DNA of 64,000 nucleotides from contig NZ_CP013635.1 of NCBI RefSeq assembly GCF_001664485.1, positions 603,631 through 667,630 of the forward strand. Reading direction: 5' to 3'. This document shows positions 23,947-33,678 of this stretch, one piece after another. Under the pieces are notes generated by a model. The model did not search any database. It saw only the letters and a program-made list of their open reading frames with translations, and was not told where the DNA came from. Position 1 is the first letter of the stretch; the number at the start of each line of letters is the position of its first letter. The position numbers were made by a program, and so were the translations under genes. This DNA comes from Rhizobium sp. N324 (lineage in GTDB: Bacteria; Pseudomonadota; Alphaproteobacteria; Rhizobiales; Rhizobiaceae).

Positions 23947-26114
23947 CGATACTTCAGCGTCCCGGTCATGTTGCGGCCCTGGCCGAGATAGCAGAAGCCT
24001 TCGTTGCAGACGGTGTCGCGCTCGTCGGCAATGTTGCGGATATTGAAGGCGGCCGTCAGACCTTCGTATTTCTTGTCGACCGCACCGAAATCATATGATG
24101 CGGATGCGTCGATGTAGAAGCTCGTCGGGTTCTTCGACGTATTGGCGGTATCCGTCCAGTTCTCGCTGACATAACGGACACCTGCGCCGACCGACAGGCC
24201 GTTGAAGGGGTTGGTTTCCTGGAACGTGTAGTTGGCCCAGAGGCTAGCGACATGCGAGGGTGTCAGGGCCGGCGTATTGCCCTCGTTTTCACCGCCGCCC
24301 GTCACTTCTGACCGGTTGTAGGTGTAAGCCGCGATAAGATCCCAGCCATCGGCTACCGCCGCGCGGGCTTCGAGTTCGACGCCCTTTCCGGTCACTTCAC
24401 CGATCGAGCCATAGGCAAACAGCAGCGGATCGACCAGCACCGGCTTGTTCTTTTCGACGATGTGATAGGCAACGGCCGACAGGAGGATATCGGAGCCCGG
24501 CGGCTGGTATTTCACGCCGACTTCGTATTGTTCCCCCTCTGTCGGCGCCAGGATCTTGCCTGAGGTCGAACGGTTGGTCACCGGATCGAACGAGGTGGCG
24601 TAGGAGACGAAGGGAGCAATGCCGTTATCGAAGAGGTAGAGAGCACCGGCTTGCCAGGAGAAGGCGTTCTTGTCGACCTCCTCCGAGCTGACCGCGGGCA
24701 GGGTCGCATCGCGCGTCTGGTTCACCCAGGTCTGCCGGCCGCCGAGGTTGAAGCGCCAGTTTCCGACCTCGATCTGATCCATCGCGTAAAAGCCGGCCTG
24801 TCGCATGTCGGCATCGGAAGCCAGGATGCTATAGTCCGGCGTAGCGCCCGACACTCCATAAGTCGGATTGGCGATATCGAAGTCGAACGCCGGATCCGCG
24901 GCTCCGGCGCCGTAACCAAAGCTCGACTGGAGGTTGGTGTAGTCGAGCCCGAACAGCATCGTATGGGCAAGCGGGCCCGTATCGAACTTCGCCTCGAGCT
25001 GATTGTCGACCTGGAAGACGTTCATTTCGTCCCGGATTGCATTTGTGCCACGATGCGCGACGGTCCCGTTCCAGCCGGTAACGCCGAGATAGCGGGCCTC
25101 CAGGTCGAGATGCGAGTAACGCAGGTTCTGCCGGAAGGTCAGGCCGTTGTCGAATTCATGTTCGAACTGATAGCCGACCTGCTGCTGCTTGACCTTCTGG
25201 TAGTCGTAGTCGGGATCGCTCTCCCTGAGTTCGTGGAACTTGCCGTCCAAGGTCGTGATCGCGCCGACATTGGAATCGGTCTCGTCCGACTGCGCCAGAC
25301 CGTACACCGTTAGGGACGTGCCCTCGTCAGGCTTCCAGGTGAAAGACGGCGCCAGGAAATAGCGGTCGTCGGCAATATCGAAATTCGTGTCGCCGCGGCG
25401 GGCGAGACCGACGATGCGATAGAGGAAATCGTCGTTGCCCTCACTGATAGGCCCGCCGAAATCGAACATCCCCTGCAGCCGGTCCTTGGTGCCGTAGGTA
25501 ATGCCGACTTCGCGGATCGGCTCCTCGGTCGGAAGCTTCGATATTTTGTTGACGAGGCCGCCCGGCGATCCCGCACCGTAGAGAACGGAAACCGGCCCCT
25601 TGATCACCTCGACGCGCTGTAACTGATAGGGATCGGTGCGGAACATGCCGTAATTCATGTAGGGCTGGCGCAGGCTGTCACGAAAGTCGCCGACCGTCGT
25701 GATGTTGAAGCCGCGAATGTAGATCTGGTCGAAGCGCGGATCGAAGCCGTTCGGTCCGGTCGTCACGCCAGCGGTATAACGCACTGCCTCGATGACGCTC
25801 TGCGCGCCGCGCTGCTCGATTTCAGTCTCGGTGGTTACGGAGATCGAACGCGGCGTTTCGACGAGCGGCGTGCTGATCTTGGTCGCGCCCGCGCTGTTCT
25901 TGGCGGCGACGGACGTCCGGTCGGTCTTGCTATCAGAGGCTGCACCTTGAATGACGATTGGTTCCAATGCCGTCGCGGTGTCACCTGTGGTCGCGCTCTG
26001 GGCGGCAGCCGGCAAGGCTGCAATGCCGGTCGCGATCAGAGCTGTCGTGGCAAACAGGCTATCCCTGTAAATTCTGGGTACAATATTAGAAACATTCAAA
26101 AAAACACGCGCCAT
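23940..26114 (-). CDS. fhuA: TonB-dependent ferric hydroxamate receptor
   Basis: Outer-membrane receptor that imports ferric vicibactin or related hydroxamates with TonB energy. The product is 724 residues: signal peptide (about 1-40, ending AAAQ), plug domain (about 70-185; VETPRSISVTTETEIEQRGA and VEVIKGPVSVLYGAGSPGG are diagnostic) and a beta-barrel to the C-terminal aromatic residue (LKYRW). The reading frame is intact, in contrast to the fhuA pseudogene reported at another R. leguminosarum locus. A TGA-N9-TCA operator lies 66 bases upstream. Convergent with fhuB, with the fhuF remnant between them. Confidence 0.9.
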   Translation of the reverse strand: MARVFLNVSNIVPRIYRDSLFATTALIATGIAALPAAAQSATTGDTATALEPIVIQGAASDSKTDRTSVAAKNSAGATKISTPLVETPRSISVTTETEIEQRGAQSVIEAVRYTAGVTTGPNGFDPRFDQIYIRGFNITTVGDFRDSLRQPYMNYGMFRTDPYQLQRVEVIKGPVSVLYGAGSPGGLVNKISKLPTEEPIREVGITYGTKDRLQGMFDFGGPISEGNDDFLYRIVGLARRGDTNFDIADDRYFLAPSFTWKPDEGTSLTVYGLAQSDETDSNVGAITTLDGKFHELRESDPDYDYQKVKQQQVGYQFEHEFDNGLTFRQNLRYSHLDLEARYLGVTGWNGTVAHRGTNAIRDEMNVFQVDNQLEAKFDTGPLAHTMLFGLDYTNLQSSFGYGAGAADPAFDFDIANPTYGVSGATPDYSILASDADMRQAGFYAMDQIEVGNWRFNLGGRQTWVNQTRDATLPAVSSEEVDKNAFSWQAGALYLFDNGIAPFVSYATSFDPVTNRSTSGKILAPTEGEQYEVGVKYQPPGSDILLSAVAYHIVEKNKPVLVDPLLFAYGSIGEVTGKGVELEARAAVADGWDLIAAYTYNRSEVTGGGENEGNTPALTPSHVASLWANYTFQETNPFNGLSVGAGVRYVSENWTDTANTSKNPTSFYIDASASYDFGAVDKKYEGLTAAFNIRNIADERDTVCNEGFCYLGQGRNMTGTLKYRW

Positions 26115-26180
26115 TCTTGGTCCCTACCTCACGGATGCGGGCGGAACCTATGGAGCGAAGGAAGCATTGTCAACATAAGA

Positions 26181-26195
26181 TGATTATTTTAGTCA
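26181..26195. promoter_or_regulatory. Iron-responsive operator upstream of fhuA
   Basis: TGA-N9-TCA (TGATTATTTTAGTCA) lies 66 bases before the fhuA ATG, in an AT-rich promoter region. It has the same form as the box between rpoI and the GNAT gene, so both are likely RirA targets. Confidence 0.7.
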
Positions 26196-26465
26196 CCTTT
26201 TATTGATGAAATCCATGGCTTTCGGCACTCCCGAACAGGTTGCACACGTCTTCGAGGCTTGGCCCGGCCTCAGCCTCGCTTTTCAAGCGTCCAAATCCAC
26301 ATCGAGTGAGCGCCGCTCTCGGCGGGACGCTGTTTTCCACGAGCGATTTCGCTGCAGATGCCGGCACCCGACTTATCACCCGAAAGTCCGTCCATTTGAC
26401 AGATATCCTACAAGTATATATGTAATAACCAATCCTTTATCGACGATGCGAGGAAGCGACCCGGC
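26196..26465. other. Intergenic region without recognisable gene
   Basis: Between the fhuA operator and the GntR gene there are about 270 bases. Short open frames lack ribosome sites and resemble nothing I recognise. The last 60 bases are AT-rich (around CAAGTATATATGTAAT, 26414-26429) and probably contain the promoter and operator of the GntR gene. Confidence 0.4.
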
Positions 26466-27209
26466 ATGACATTGAAATCGATGAAGCCGCTGACGCGCGC
26501 ACCACTTTTGCACGTCTCCGTGCAGGAAAGTCTGCGCGCCTATATCGACGATAACGGCCTTGCCCCCGGAACCCTGCTTCCGGCGGAAGGAGAGCTTGCG
26601 ACCCAGCTCGGCGTCAGCCGCAATTCGCTCAGGGAAGGCATCAAGGCGCTGGAATCGCTCGGCGTGCTGGAGACACGGCGCGGCGTCGGCATTTTCGTGA
26701 AGGCATTTTCCTTCGAGCCGCTTCTCGACAACCTCGCTTACGGCCTCGGCGGCGCCCTGCGGCAGATCGAGGAGGTTCTCGAAATCCGGCGCACGCTTGA
26801 GGTGGGATTGATCGGCAAGACGATCGATATGATTGGCGAGGAGGACATTGCCGAACTGCGCGCCACCGTCGATCGAATGCGCGCCCATGCCGAGCGCGGT
26901 GAAACCTTCGCGGCGGACGACCAGTTGTTCCACCGGCTGCTGTTTCGCTGCCAGGACAACGAGACGCTCGTACGGCTGATCGATGTCTTCTGGCTCGCCT
27001 TCTACAAGGCGTCGGATTTCGTCAACCTCGAAAATACCGATCCGATGGCGACGTGGCGCGATCACGCCGCAATCGTCGATGCGATCGAGGCAAAGGATCT
27101 GGAGGAGGCCCGCCGGCGCCTGGATCGCCATTACGAGGGAATTGCCCGGGTGATTGCCAATAACAAGACAAGTTCAAACATGGGAGGAACGCATGAAAAG
27201 ACTGTCTAG
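26466..27209 (+). CDS. GntR/FadR-family regulator of the peptide-type ABC operon
   Basis: Regulator of 247 residues: N-terminal winged helix (about 12-85; LPAEGELATQLGVSRNSLRE) and a C-terminal FCD domain (about 95-235, with DDQLFHRLLF and WRDHAAIVDAIEA supplying probable metal-ligand His). Its last 17 bases overlap the binding-protein gene downstream, so it is the first gene of that operon and probably controls it. The start at 26466 has GAGGAAG upstream at a long distance; an ATG at 26481 is an alternative. Confidence 0.85.
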   Translation: MTLKSMKPLTRAPLLHVSVQESLRAYIDDNGLAPGTLLPAEGELATQLGVSRNSLREGIKALESLGVLETRRGVGIFVKAFSFEPLLDNLAYGLGGALRQIEEVLEIRRTLEVGLIGKTIDMIGEEDIAELRATVDRMRAHAERGETFAADDQLFHRLLFRCQDNETLVRLIDVFWLAFYKASDFVNLENTDPMATWRDHAAIVDAIEAKDLEEARRRLDRHYEGIARVIANNKTSSNMGGTHEKTV

Positions 27210-28791
27210 ACTATCCGCTGTCGCGCTTGGCGCCCTGCTGTCGACAACAGCCGTTCCGGCTCTTGTCGTTTCGGGCGCTGCAGCCTCGGCTCAGGCCGCC
27301 ACCCTGTCCGGCGGCTTCGATGTCGGCCCGGGAGGCTTCCAGGGCAACTTCAATCCGCTGGCGGCGACCGCCGGCTTTACCTGGCTCAGCATCTATTACG
27401 AACCGCTGATCACCTATGACGAGAAGCTGCAGAAAGTCGTCGGCGCGCTGGCGAACGCCTACGAGATCAGCCCCGATCAGCTGACCTACACGTTCAAGCT
27501 CGCCGACGCCAAATGGCATGATGGCAAACCCTTTACCGCCAAGGATGCGAAATTCACCCTGGGCCTTGCGACGGATGCGAAAACCGGCTCGGTGCTCGCG
27601 GCCCGGCTGAAGGGCATATCGTCCGTCGAGGCGCCGGACGATCACACCGTCGTCATCAAGCTTAGCGCACCCAGCAGCAGTTTTCTCGACACGATGACCA
27701 AGATGATGATGCTGCCCGAGCATGCGCTCGCCGCGATACCGGCTGACCAGCTGGCGAAGAACACCTGGTGGTCCACCGCGCCGATCGGCACCGGCCCGTT
27801 CAAATTCACCAAATACGTCTCGGATCAATATGTCGAGCTTGCCGCAAACACCGATTATCGCGGTGGCAAGCCGGCGCTCGAACGCGTTATCAACCGCTAT
27901 TTCGCCAACCCGGCCGCGGCGATCGCGGCGCTCCGATCCGGCGAGATCCAGTTCACCTATGTCGATTCCAACGACGTGCCGACCTTCAAGGACAATAAGG
28001 ACTTCAAGGTCATGGAAGGCAACTCTTTCGTCGTCAACTATCTGGGCTTCAACCACGATTCCCCGATCTGGAAGGATCTGCGCGTCCGCCAGGCGGTGAT
28101 GTATGCGATCAATCGCGATGCCATCATCCAGAGCCTCTATGGCGGTGCAGCCAAACCGGCCAACTGCGCCTATGTCGCCGAACAGCTGATACCGCCGGGC
28201 ATCGACACCTATGCCTACGATCCCGAGAAGGCCAAGAAGTTGCTGAAGGACGCCGGCTGGGACCAGATCAACGGCGGTAAGCCGATCACGCTTCTGACCT
28301 ATTACACCACGCCGCTTGCCACCAACGTTCTTGCCGCAGTCCAGGCGATGCTTGCCCAGGTCGGAATCAACATCGTGCCGCGTGCCGTCGATGCGCCGAC
28401 CTATAACAGCATCGTTCTCAATGCGACGCCGGATATTGCCCAGTTCCAGATGGTTTACGCCGGGCTGCAGAACGGGCCGGATGCCGGAAGCATCAATGTC
28501 GGCCTCAACGAGAAACAGATCCCTCCGGCCGGACCGAATGTCGCCAGAGTGCGTATGCCCGATCTCACCAAGGCGCTGGATAGCGCGCTTGCCGAGCCCG
28601 ACAGCGCCAAGCGGGATGCGGCCTACCAGGACGTCTGCAAGGTGATGAACACCAACCTGCCCTGGGCGACGCTCTGGGTGGCAAACCGTTACGGCATCGT
28701 CTCGACCAAGGCGAAGGATTTTGTCTGGACACCGGCGCCGGGCGGCGGCCCCTACCAGGCCGACCCGCAGAAATGGTCGATGGCCGAATAA
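27193..28791 (+). CDS. Peptide/opine-type ABC transporter substrate-binding protein (family 5)
   Basis: Periplasmic receptor of a dipeptide/oligopeptide-type ABC importer. The product is 532 residues with a signal peptide of about 35 residues ending SAQA. Family 5 features are FNPLAATAGFTWLSIYYEPL, LTYTFKLADAKWHDGKPFTA and the later DLRVRQAVMYAINRDAI. The start at 27193 follows GGGAGGAACGC inside the end of the GntR gene. A hairpin and short repeats follow the gene, probably letting it be made in excess over the permeases. The substrate may be a small peptide, an opine or another amino compound, given the two DapA-family enzymes encoded downstream. Confidence 0.9.
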   Translation: MKRLSRLSAVALGALLSTTAVPALVVSGAAASAQAATLSGGFDVGPGGFQGNFNPLAATAGFTWLSIYYEPLITYDEKLQKVVGALANAYEISPDQLTYTFKLADAKWHDGKPFTAKDAKFTLGLATDAKTGSVLAARLKGISSVEAPDDHTVVIKLSAPSSSFLDTMTKMMMLPEHALAAIPADQLAKNTWWSTAPIGTGPFKFTKYVSDQYVELAANTDYRGGKPALERVINRYFANPAAAIAALRSGEIQFTYVDSNDVPTFKDNKDFKVMEGNSFVVNYLGFNHDSPIWKDLRVRQAVMYAINRDAIIQSLYGGAAKPANCAYVAEQLIPPGIDTYAYDPEKAKKLLKDAGWDQINGGKPITLLTYYTTPLATNVLAAVQAMLAQVGINIVPRAVDAPTYNSIVLNATPDIAQFQMVYAGLQNGPDAGSINVGLNEKQIPPAGPNVARVRMPDLTKALDSALAEPDSAKRDAAYQDVCKVMNTNLPWATLWVANRYGIVSTKAKDFVWTPAPGGGPYQADPQKWSMAE

Positions 28792-28810
28792 CGGTTTCCG
28801 CAAAGGCTCA

Positions 28811-28830
28811 AGGGTGGCTTCGGCCACCCT
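28811..28830 (+). terminator. Intercistronic hairpin after the binding-protein gene
   Basis: Perfect eight-base stem AGGGTGGC / GCCACCCT with a TTCG tetraloop, 19 bases after the binding-protein stop. There is no U-run, so it more likely stabilises the upstream mRNA or attenuates transcription than ends it fully. Confidence 0.6.
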
Positions 28831-28835
28831 GACAG

Positions 28836-28896
28836 GACGGCCCGACAAGGCGGCCCAACAGACGGCCCGACAGACGGCCCGACAGACGGATTGACG
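28836..28896 (+). repeat. 12-base tandem repeat before the first permease gene
   Basis: Five successive units of about 12 bases: GACGGCCCGACA at 28836, 28861 and 28873, a variant (AGGCGGCCCAACA) at 28848, and a divergent last unit running straight into the ATG at 28897. It occupies the position of the ribosome site, which is weak, so copy number could influence permease translation. Confidence 0.65.
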
Positions 28897-29856
28897 ATGC
28901 TCCGATACAGTCTTAGACGCCTGATCATAGGAACAGGCATGCTCGTCGCCCTGAGCATGCTGATCTTCCTGCTGTTGCGCCTGACACCCGGCGATCCGAT
29001 CGATGCCTATATCGATCCGAACCTGCCGATGTCGCCGTCGGATCTTGTCGATCTGCGCCGACGCCTCGGGCTCGACCAGCCCTTGCCCGTCCAGTATCTG
29101 GGCTGGCTGCAGCAGGCGTTGGCGGGCAATCTCGGTTATTCGATCAAGCGTCTCGACCAGCCGGTTCTCAGCCTGGTGCTGTCGCGGATCGGGCCCACGG
29201 TGCTGCTGATGGGCACCGCACTTGCCTTCGCCATCGTCGCCGGAATCGCCTGCGGGGTGATCGGCGCCGTCCGCCGCAATTCGCTTGCCGATCTCTCCTT
29301 GTCGGTGGCAGCGCTTGCCGGCATTTCGAGCCCGGCATTCCTCAGCGCGCTGATCGGCCTCTATATCTTCTCCGTCCGCCTGCACTGGATGCCGTCGGGC
29401 GGCATGCTGACGCCGGGCGAAGAATTCTCGCTCAGTGATATGCTCCACCACCTGATCCTGCCGGCAGCGCTTCTGTCCGTCGCCCAAGCCGCATTGATCA
29501 TGCGGTACATGCGCGCGTCGCTGCTCGAAGTTCTGAACCAGGATTACGTCCGCACGGCGCGCGCCAAGGGCGTTCGCGAGTTCTGGGTCATCAGCAAGCA
29601 CGCGTTGCGCAATGCGCTTCTTCCGATCGTCACCCTGATCGGCTCCACCATCGGGCTTGCCATCGGCGGCGCCATCTTCATCGAAAGCGTTTTCAACTGG
29701 CCGGGCATGGGTCTTTTGCTGGTCGATGCCGTACAGACCCGCGACTACCCCGTCATCATGGGCGCGACACTCGTCATCGGCACTTGCGTTATCGTCGTCA
29801 ATCTTTTGACCGACATCACCTATGCGGTCGTCGACCCGCGCATCAAGGTGGGCTGA
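28897..29856 (+). CDS. Peptide-type ABC permease (DppB family)
   Basis: First membrane subunit of the importer. The product is 319 residues with about six helices; [16 protein letters not shown] near the N-terminus, then [20 protein letters not shown] and [20 protein letters not shown] form the EAA coupling loop for the ATPase. ATG 28897 was chosen over TTG 28891. Ends two bases before the second permease ATG. Confidence 0.92.
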   Translation: MLRYSLRRLIIGTGMLVALSMLIFLLLRLTPGDPIDAYIDPNLPMSPSDLVDLRRRLGLDQPLPVQYLGWLQQALAGNLGYSIKRLDQPVLSLVLSRIGPTVLLMGTALAFAIVAGIACGVIGAVRRNSLADLSLSVAALAGISSPAFLSALIGLYIFSVRLHWMPSGGMLTPGEEFSLSDMLHHLILPAALLSVAQAALIMRYMRASLLEVLNQDYVRTARAKGVREFWVISKHALRNALLPIVTLIGSTIGLAIGGAIFIESVFNWPGMGLLLVDAVQTRDYPVIMGATLVIGTCVIVVNLLTDITYAVVDPRIKVG

Positions 29857-29858
29857 CC

Positions 29859-30737
29859 ATGCTGGCCCGCGCCCCCCAGCACCGCAGCCCGGGGCCGCTT
29901 GCCCGCGCCTTCAGCCGTTTCATGCTCAACCGCGCGGCGGTTGCCGGCGTCTGCATGGCCGTTCCGATGCTGCTGCTGATCCTCTCCTATCCGCTCTGGT
30001 GGGCTTTCCAGCCGAATGACATCGATCTTCTGGCCATGAATAGCGGCCCGACGGCCACTCACTGGTTCGGAACCGACGGCGTCGGCCGCGATGTCTTCGC
30101 GCGGGTGCTCGAAGGCGGCCGGATCTCGCTGCTGGTCGCTATCGCATCGACCGCGCTTTCGGCGGTCATCGGTTTTCTCCTCGGGGCGATCTCGGCACTT
30201 GCGGGTCGTTGGGCGGACGCCGTCTCGATGCGCTTCGTCGATCTGGTGATGACCCTGCCGCCCGTCATCTTCCTGCTTGTGCTCGCCTCGATCGCCGGCA
30301 CCGGCATCTGGCCGACGGTGCTGGTCATCTCACTGCTCTCCTGGCCGCTGCTGGCGCGGATGATCCGCTCCCGGCTGCTGGAATTGCGCGAGCGTGATTT
30401 CGTCATGGCCGCCCGCGGCATGGGCGCCGGCATCGGGCATCTGCTCTTCCGCCACGGCCTGCCGAATTCGATCGATATCCTCGTGGTTTATGCGACGCTG
30501 CAGATCGCCAACGCCATCCTGCTCGAGGCCGGCCTGTCCTTCCTCGGTCTCGGCATCGCCCCACCGGCGGCAAGCTGGGGCAACATGCTGAACGCCGCCC
30601 GCTCCACCGCCGTGCTCGAACAATATCCGTGGCAATGGCTCTTCCCCGGCGGCGCGCTGGTCCTTGCCGTGCTTGCAATCAACTTCATCGGCGATGGCCT
30701 CAGAGATGCCTTCGACCCGCGTGCCGAACTGAACTGA
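29859..30737 (+). CDS. Peptide-type ABC permease (DppC family)
   Basis: Second membrane subunit, 292 residues. [20 protein letters not shown] after the first helix is the DppC signature, and [20 protein letters not shown] followed by RHGLPNS is the EAA loop. The start at 29859 directly follows the first permease. It is followed after 18 bases by the first DapA-family gene. Confidence 0.92.
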   Translation: MLARAPQHRSPGPLARAFSRFMLNRAAVAGVCMAVPMLLLILSYPLWWAFQPNDIDLLAMNSGPTATHWFGTDGVGRDVFARVLEGGRISLLVAIASTALSAVIGFLLGAISALAGRWADAVSMRFVDLVMTLPPVIFLLVLASIAGTGIWPTVLVISLLSWPLLARMIRSRLLELRERDFVMAARGMGAGIGHLLFRHGLPNSIDILVVYATLQIANAILLEAGLSFLGLGIAPPAASWGNMLNAARSTAVLEQYPWQWLFPGGALVLAVLAINFIGDGLRDAFDPRAELN

Positions 30738-30755
30738 CAATCGAAAGAAGCGAAA

Positions 30756-31673
30756 ATGGCCAAATTCAAGGGTGTCGTCCCCCCCGTCGTAACGCCGCTC
30801 AACCCGGATCTCACCGTCGACTACCCCTCCTATACCAAGGTGCTCGAACATCTGATCGACGCCGGCTGCCACGGCGTATTCGTGCTGGGGTCGACCAGCG
30901 AAGTCATCTTCCATGACGAAAAGACACGCCGCGAAATCATCGAGCATTCGGCCAAGGTGGTGAACGGCCGGGTGCCGCTGATCGTCGGCGTCATCGATCC
31001 GACCACCGATCGGGTCATCGCCCATTCGAAGGTCGCAAAGGCTGCCGGCGCCGACGCTGTGGTCATGACCGCTCCGTTCTATACGGTCACCAGCCAGTCC
31101 GAGATCCTCGATCATTTCCGTTATGTCAGAGATGCGGTGGACGTTCCGCTCATCGCCTACGACATTCCGGTCTGCGTTCACGTCAAGCTGCAGCGCCAGA
31201 CCGTGGTCACGCTCGCCAGGGAAGACACCATCATCGGTCTCAAGGATTCCAGCGGCGACGACGGCAACTTTCGTTATGCGCTTCTCGATCTCGCCGAGCA
31301 CGAGGACGTCTTCCTGATGACCGGCTCCGAGATCGTCGTCGACACCGCCCTGCTGATGGGCGCCCACGGCGTCGTTCCCGGCATCGCCAATGTCGATCCG
31401 CACGGCTATGTCAGACTCTGGGATGCCGCACAGCGGGGCGATTGGGCCGCCGCAAAGAAGGAGCAGGAGCGGCTCTGCCGCCTGTTCGAAATCGTTTGGG
31501 TCGCACAGGGCCGTGTCAGCGGCGGCGCATCGGGCATCGGCGCATTCAAGACCGCCATGCAGCGCCTCGGCATTATCGACAGCGCCGTCATGCCGCGGCC
31601 GCGCGCCTCGCTGAACGATGCGGAAATCGCACGGATCGACGAGATACTGCGTGCAACCGGCCTGCTGAGCTGA
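30756..31673 (+). CDS. DapA-family aldolase/lyase, first copy
   Basis: TIM-barrel class I aldolase or hydro-lyase of the dihydrodipicolinate synthase/N-acetylneuraminate lyase superfamily. The product is 305 residues with GSTSE near residue 47 (carboxylate binding), YDIP near 137 (catalytic Tyr) and GLKDSSGD near 162 (Schiff-base Lys), all in place. It is embedded in the ABC operon, so it probably acts on the imported compound, for example a 2-keto acid derived from a hydroxyproline- or opine-like substrate; true DapA is unlikely because that is a housekeeping gene. Confidence 0.88.
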   Translation: MAKFKGVVPPVVTPLNPDLTVDYPSYTKVLEHLIDAGCHGVFVLGSTSEVIFHDEKTRREIIEHSAKVVNGRVPLIVGVIDPTTDRVIAHSKVAKAAGADAVVMTAPFYTVTSQSEILDHFRYVRDAVDVPLIAYDIPVCVHVKLQRQTVVTLAREDTIIGLKDSSGDDGNFRYALLDLAEHEDVFLMTGSEIVVDTALLMGAHGVVPGIANVDPHGYVRLWDAAQRGDWAAAKKEQERLCRLFEIVWVAQGRVSGGASGIGAFKTAMQRLGIIDSAVMPRPRASLNDAEIARIDEILRATGLLS

Positions 31674-31681
31674 GCCGGCCG

Positions 31682-32698
31682 ATGGAACAGACGGCCGAAC
31701 CGGTACTCGACATCAGGGGATTGCGAACGATCTTCCGCATCCGCGGCGGCGAGATCGCGGCGGTCAACGATATCGACCTGACGGTCGCCGCCGGCGAGAC
31801 GCTGGCGCTCGTCGGCGAATCCGGCTCCGGCAAGTCGGTCACCAGCCTGTCGGTCATGCGGCTGCTGACCCGCAACATCGGTGTGATCGCCGCCGGCAGC
31901 ATCCGCCTGACGACGAGAAGCGGCGCGGTCCGCGATCTTGTTTCCCTGGATGAAGAGAGCATGCGCAGGATCAGGGGCGACGACATCGGCATGGTGTTCC
32001 AGGAGCCGATGTCGAGCCTCAATCCCGTTTTCACGATCGGTGTCCAGATCGCCGAGCCGATCTGCATCCATCGCGGCGCGAACCGGAAGGCCGCAATGAA
32101 CGCAGCCGTCGCCTTGCTGGAAAGCGTCGGCATACCGGATGCCCGGCGCCGCGCCGGCCAATATCCGCACGAATTGTCGGGCGGCATGCGCCAGCGCGCC
32201 ACCATCGCCATGGCGCTCGCCTGCGATCCGGCCCTGCTGATCGCCGATGAGCCGACCACGGCGCTCGACGTGACGATCCAGGCGCAGATCCTCGATCTGC
32301 TGCTCAAGCTGCAGCGCGAGCGCGGCATGGCCATGCTCTTCGTCACCCACAATCTCGGCGTGGTCGCCGAAATCGCCCATCGCGTCGCGGTGATGTATGC
32401 CGGAAGGATTGTCGAGCAAGGGCCGGTCGGCGAGGTTTTCCGCAATCCGAAGCATCCCTACACGATGGGCCTTCTCGCCTCCATGCCGCGGCTTGGCGAG
32501 GCATCACGGATGAAACAGGCCGGCGAAAAACTCTCTGCCATTCCCGGCATGGTTCCGAGCCTGATGAACATGCCGAGCGGCTGCGCCTTTTCCCCACGCT
32601 GCAAATTTGCGATCGACGCCTGCCGTGCCGCGATTCCGGCACTCGTACAGGTCAATCCGCAGCACCGCAGCCGCTGCATCAGATGGCAGGAGATCTAG
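31682..32698 (+). CDS. Peptide-type ABC ATPase (DppD family)
   Basis: First of two ATPases of the importer, 338 residues. Walker A GESGSGKS (about residue 45), signature LSGGMRQR (about 163), Walker [13 protein letters not shown] (about 184) and the C-terminal Cys-bearing extension ([14 protein letters not shown]) typical of oligopeptide ATPases. Starts eight bases after the DapA-family stop and ends directly against the next ATPase start. Confidence 0.93.
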   Translation: MEQTAEPVLDIRGLRTIFRIRGGEIAAVNDIDLTVAAGETLALVGESGSGKSVTSLSVMRLLTRNIGVIAAGSIRLTTRSGAVRDLVSLDEESMRRIRGDDIGMVFQEPMSSLNPVFTIGVQIAEPICIHRGANRKAAMNAAVALLESVGIPDARRRAGQYPHELSGGMRQRATIAMALACDPALLIADEPTTALDVTIQAQILDLLLKLQRERGMAMLFVTHNLGVVAEIAHRVAVMYAGRIVEQGPVGEVFRNPKHPYTMGLLASMPRLGEASRMKQAGEKLSAIPGMVPSLMNMPSGCAFSPRCKFAIDACRAAIPALVQVNPQHRSRCIRWQEI

Positions 32699-33652
32699 AT
32701 GAACGCGCCCCTGCTCTCCGTCCGCGACCTGTCGAAACATTATACGTCCCGCGGCACGCGGCTCAACATTCTTGAGGGCATCTCCTTCGATATCGCCAAG
32801 GGGGAGGTCGTCGGACTTGTCGGCGAATCCGGCAGCGGAAAGACTACGATCGGGCGTTCCGTCCTTCGGCTGGTCGAACCTTCCTCGGGCAGTGTCCGCT
32901 TCGACGGACAGGAACTCACCGGACTTTCCCCTTCGGCGCTGAGGCGGCAACGGCCGCGCATGCAGTATATTTTCCAGGAACCCTTCGCCAGTCTGTCGCC
33001 GCGCATGACGATCGGCGAAATCCTGACGGAGGGCCTGAAGATCCAAGGGATCGGATCGGCACGCGAGAGGCTTGAACGAGCGCAAGCCGCGTTGGCCCAG
33101 GTCGATCTGCCTGCCGATGCGATCCATCGCTACGCGCATGAATTTTCCGGCGGCCAGCGCCAGCGCATCGGCATCGCCCGGGCATTGACCTTGTCGCCCG
33201 AATTCATCGTGGCCGACGAGCCGGTCTCGGCCCTCGACGTGTCGATCCAGGCGCAGGTGATCAACCTGTTGCGTGAGCTGCAGCAGCGGCTTGGCCTTAC
33301 TATGCTGTTCATCTCGCATGACCTCGCCGTCGTCGAATATATCTGCGACCGGGTGATCGTGCTCTATCTCGGCCGCATCATGGAGATTGCGCCGAGTGCC
33401 GATCTCTATGCGAGACCGCAGCATCCCTATACGCGCGCGCTTCTCTCGGCGATCCCTTCACCCGATCCGGATGCCCGCCGCGACAGGCAGATCCTGAAAG
33501 GCGATATTCCAAGTCCGGCCAATCCGCCGAGCGGATGCGTCTTCCGCACGCGCTGTCCGAGTGCGCTCGAGGCCTGCGCCAGTGCCATTCCGCAATTGCG
33601 GCAAATCGCACCCGGCCACTTCAAGGCCTGCATACGCGACGATCTCAACTGA
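32699..33652 (+). CDS. Peptide-type ABC ATPase (DppF family)
   Basis: Second ATPase, 317 residues: Walker A GESGSGKTT near residue 42, signature FSGGQRQRIGIARAL near 150, Walker B FIVADEPVSALD near 175, and C-terminal CVFRTRCPSALEAC extension. The ATG abuts the stop codon of the preceding gene with GGCAGGAG as ribosome site, giving coupled translation. Confidence 0.93.
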   Translation: MNAPLLSVRDLSKHYTSRGTRLNILEGISFDIAKGEVVGLVGESGSGKTTIGRSVLRLVEPSSGSVRFDGQELTGLSPSALRRQRPRMQYIFQEPFASLSPRMTIGEILTEGLKIQGIGSARERLERAQAALAQVDLPADAIHRYAHEFSGGQRQRIGIARALTLSPEFIVADEPVSALDVSIQAQVINLLRELQQRLGLTMLFISHDLAVVEYICDRVIVLYLGRIMEIAPSADLYARPQHPYTRALLSAIPSPDPDARRDRQILKGDIPSPANPPSGCVFRTRCPSALEACASAIPQLRQIAPGHFKACIRDDLN

Positions 33653-33678
33653 TCTGCCATCCATCGGGGAGACAACAG

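Noticed and set aside
26203-26469. 88-codon open frame between fhuA and the GntR gene
   Set aside because: No ribosome site, no recognisable motif, and it covers the likely GntR promoter region.
27211-29601. A 796-codon open frame on the minus strand
   Set aside because: It spans two real genes of the ABC operon and their gap on the opposite strand and encodes no recognisable protein.
30756-31673. Lysine-biosynthesis DapA
   Set aside because: The gene lies inside a GntR-controlled transport operon with a second paralogue; a catabolic role is more likely than the housekeeping enzyme.
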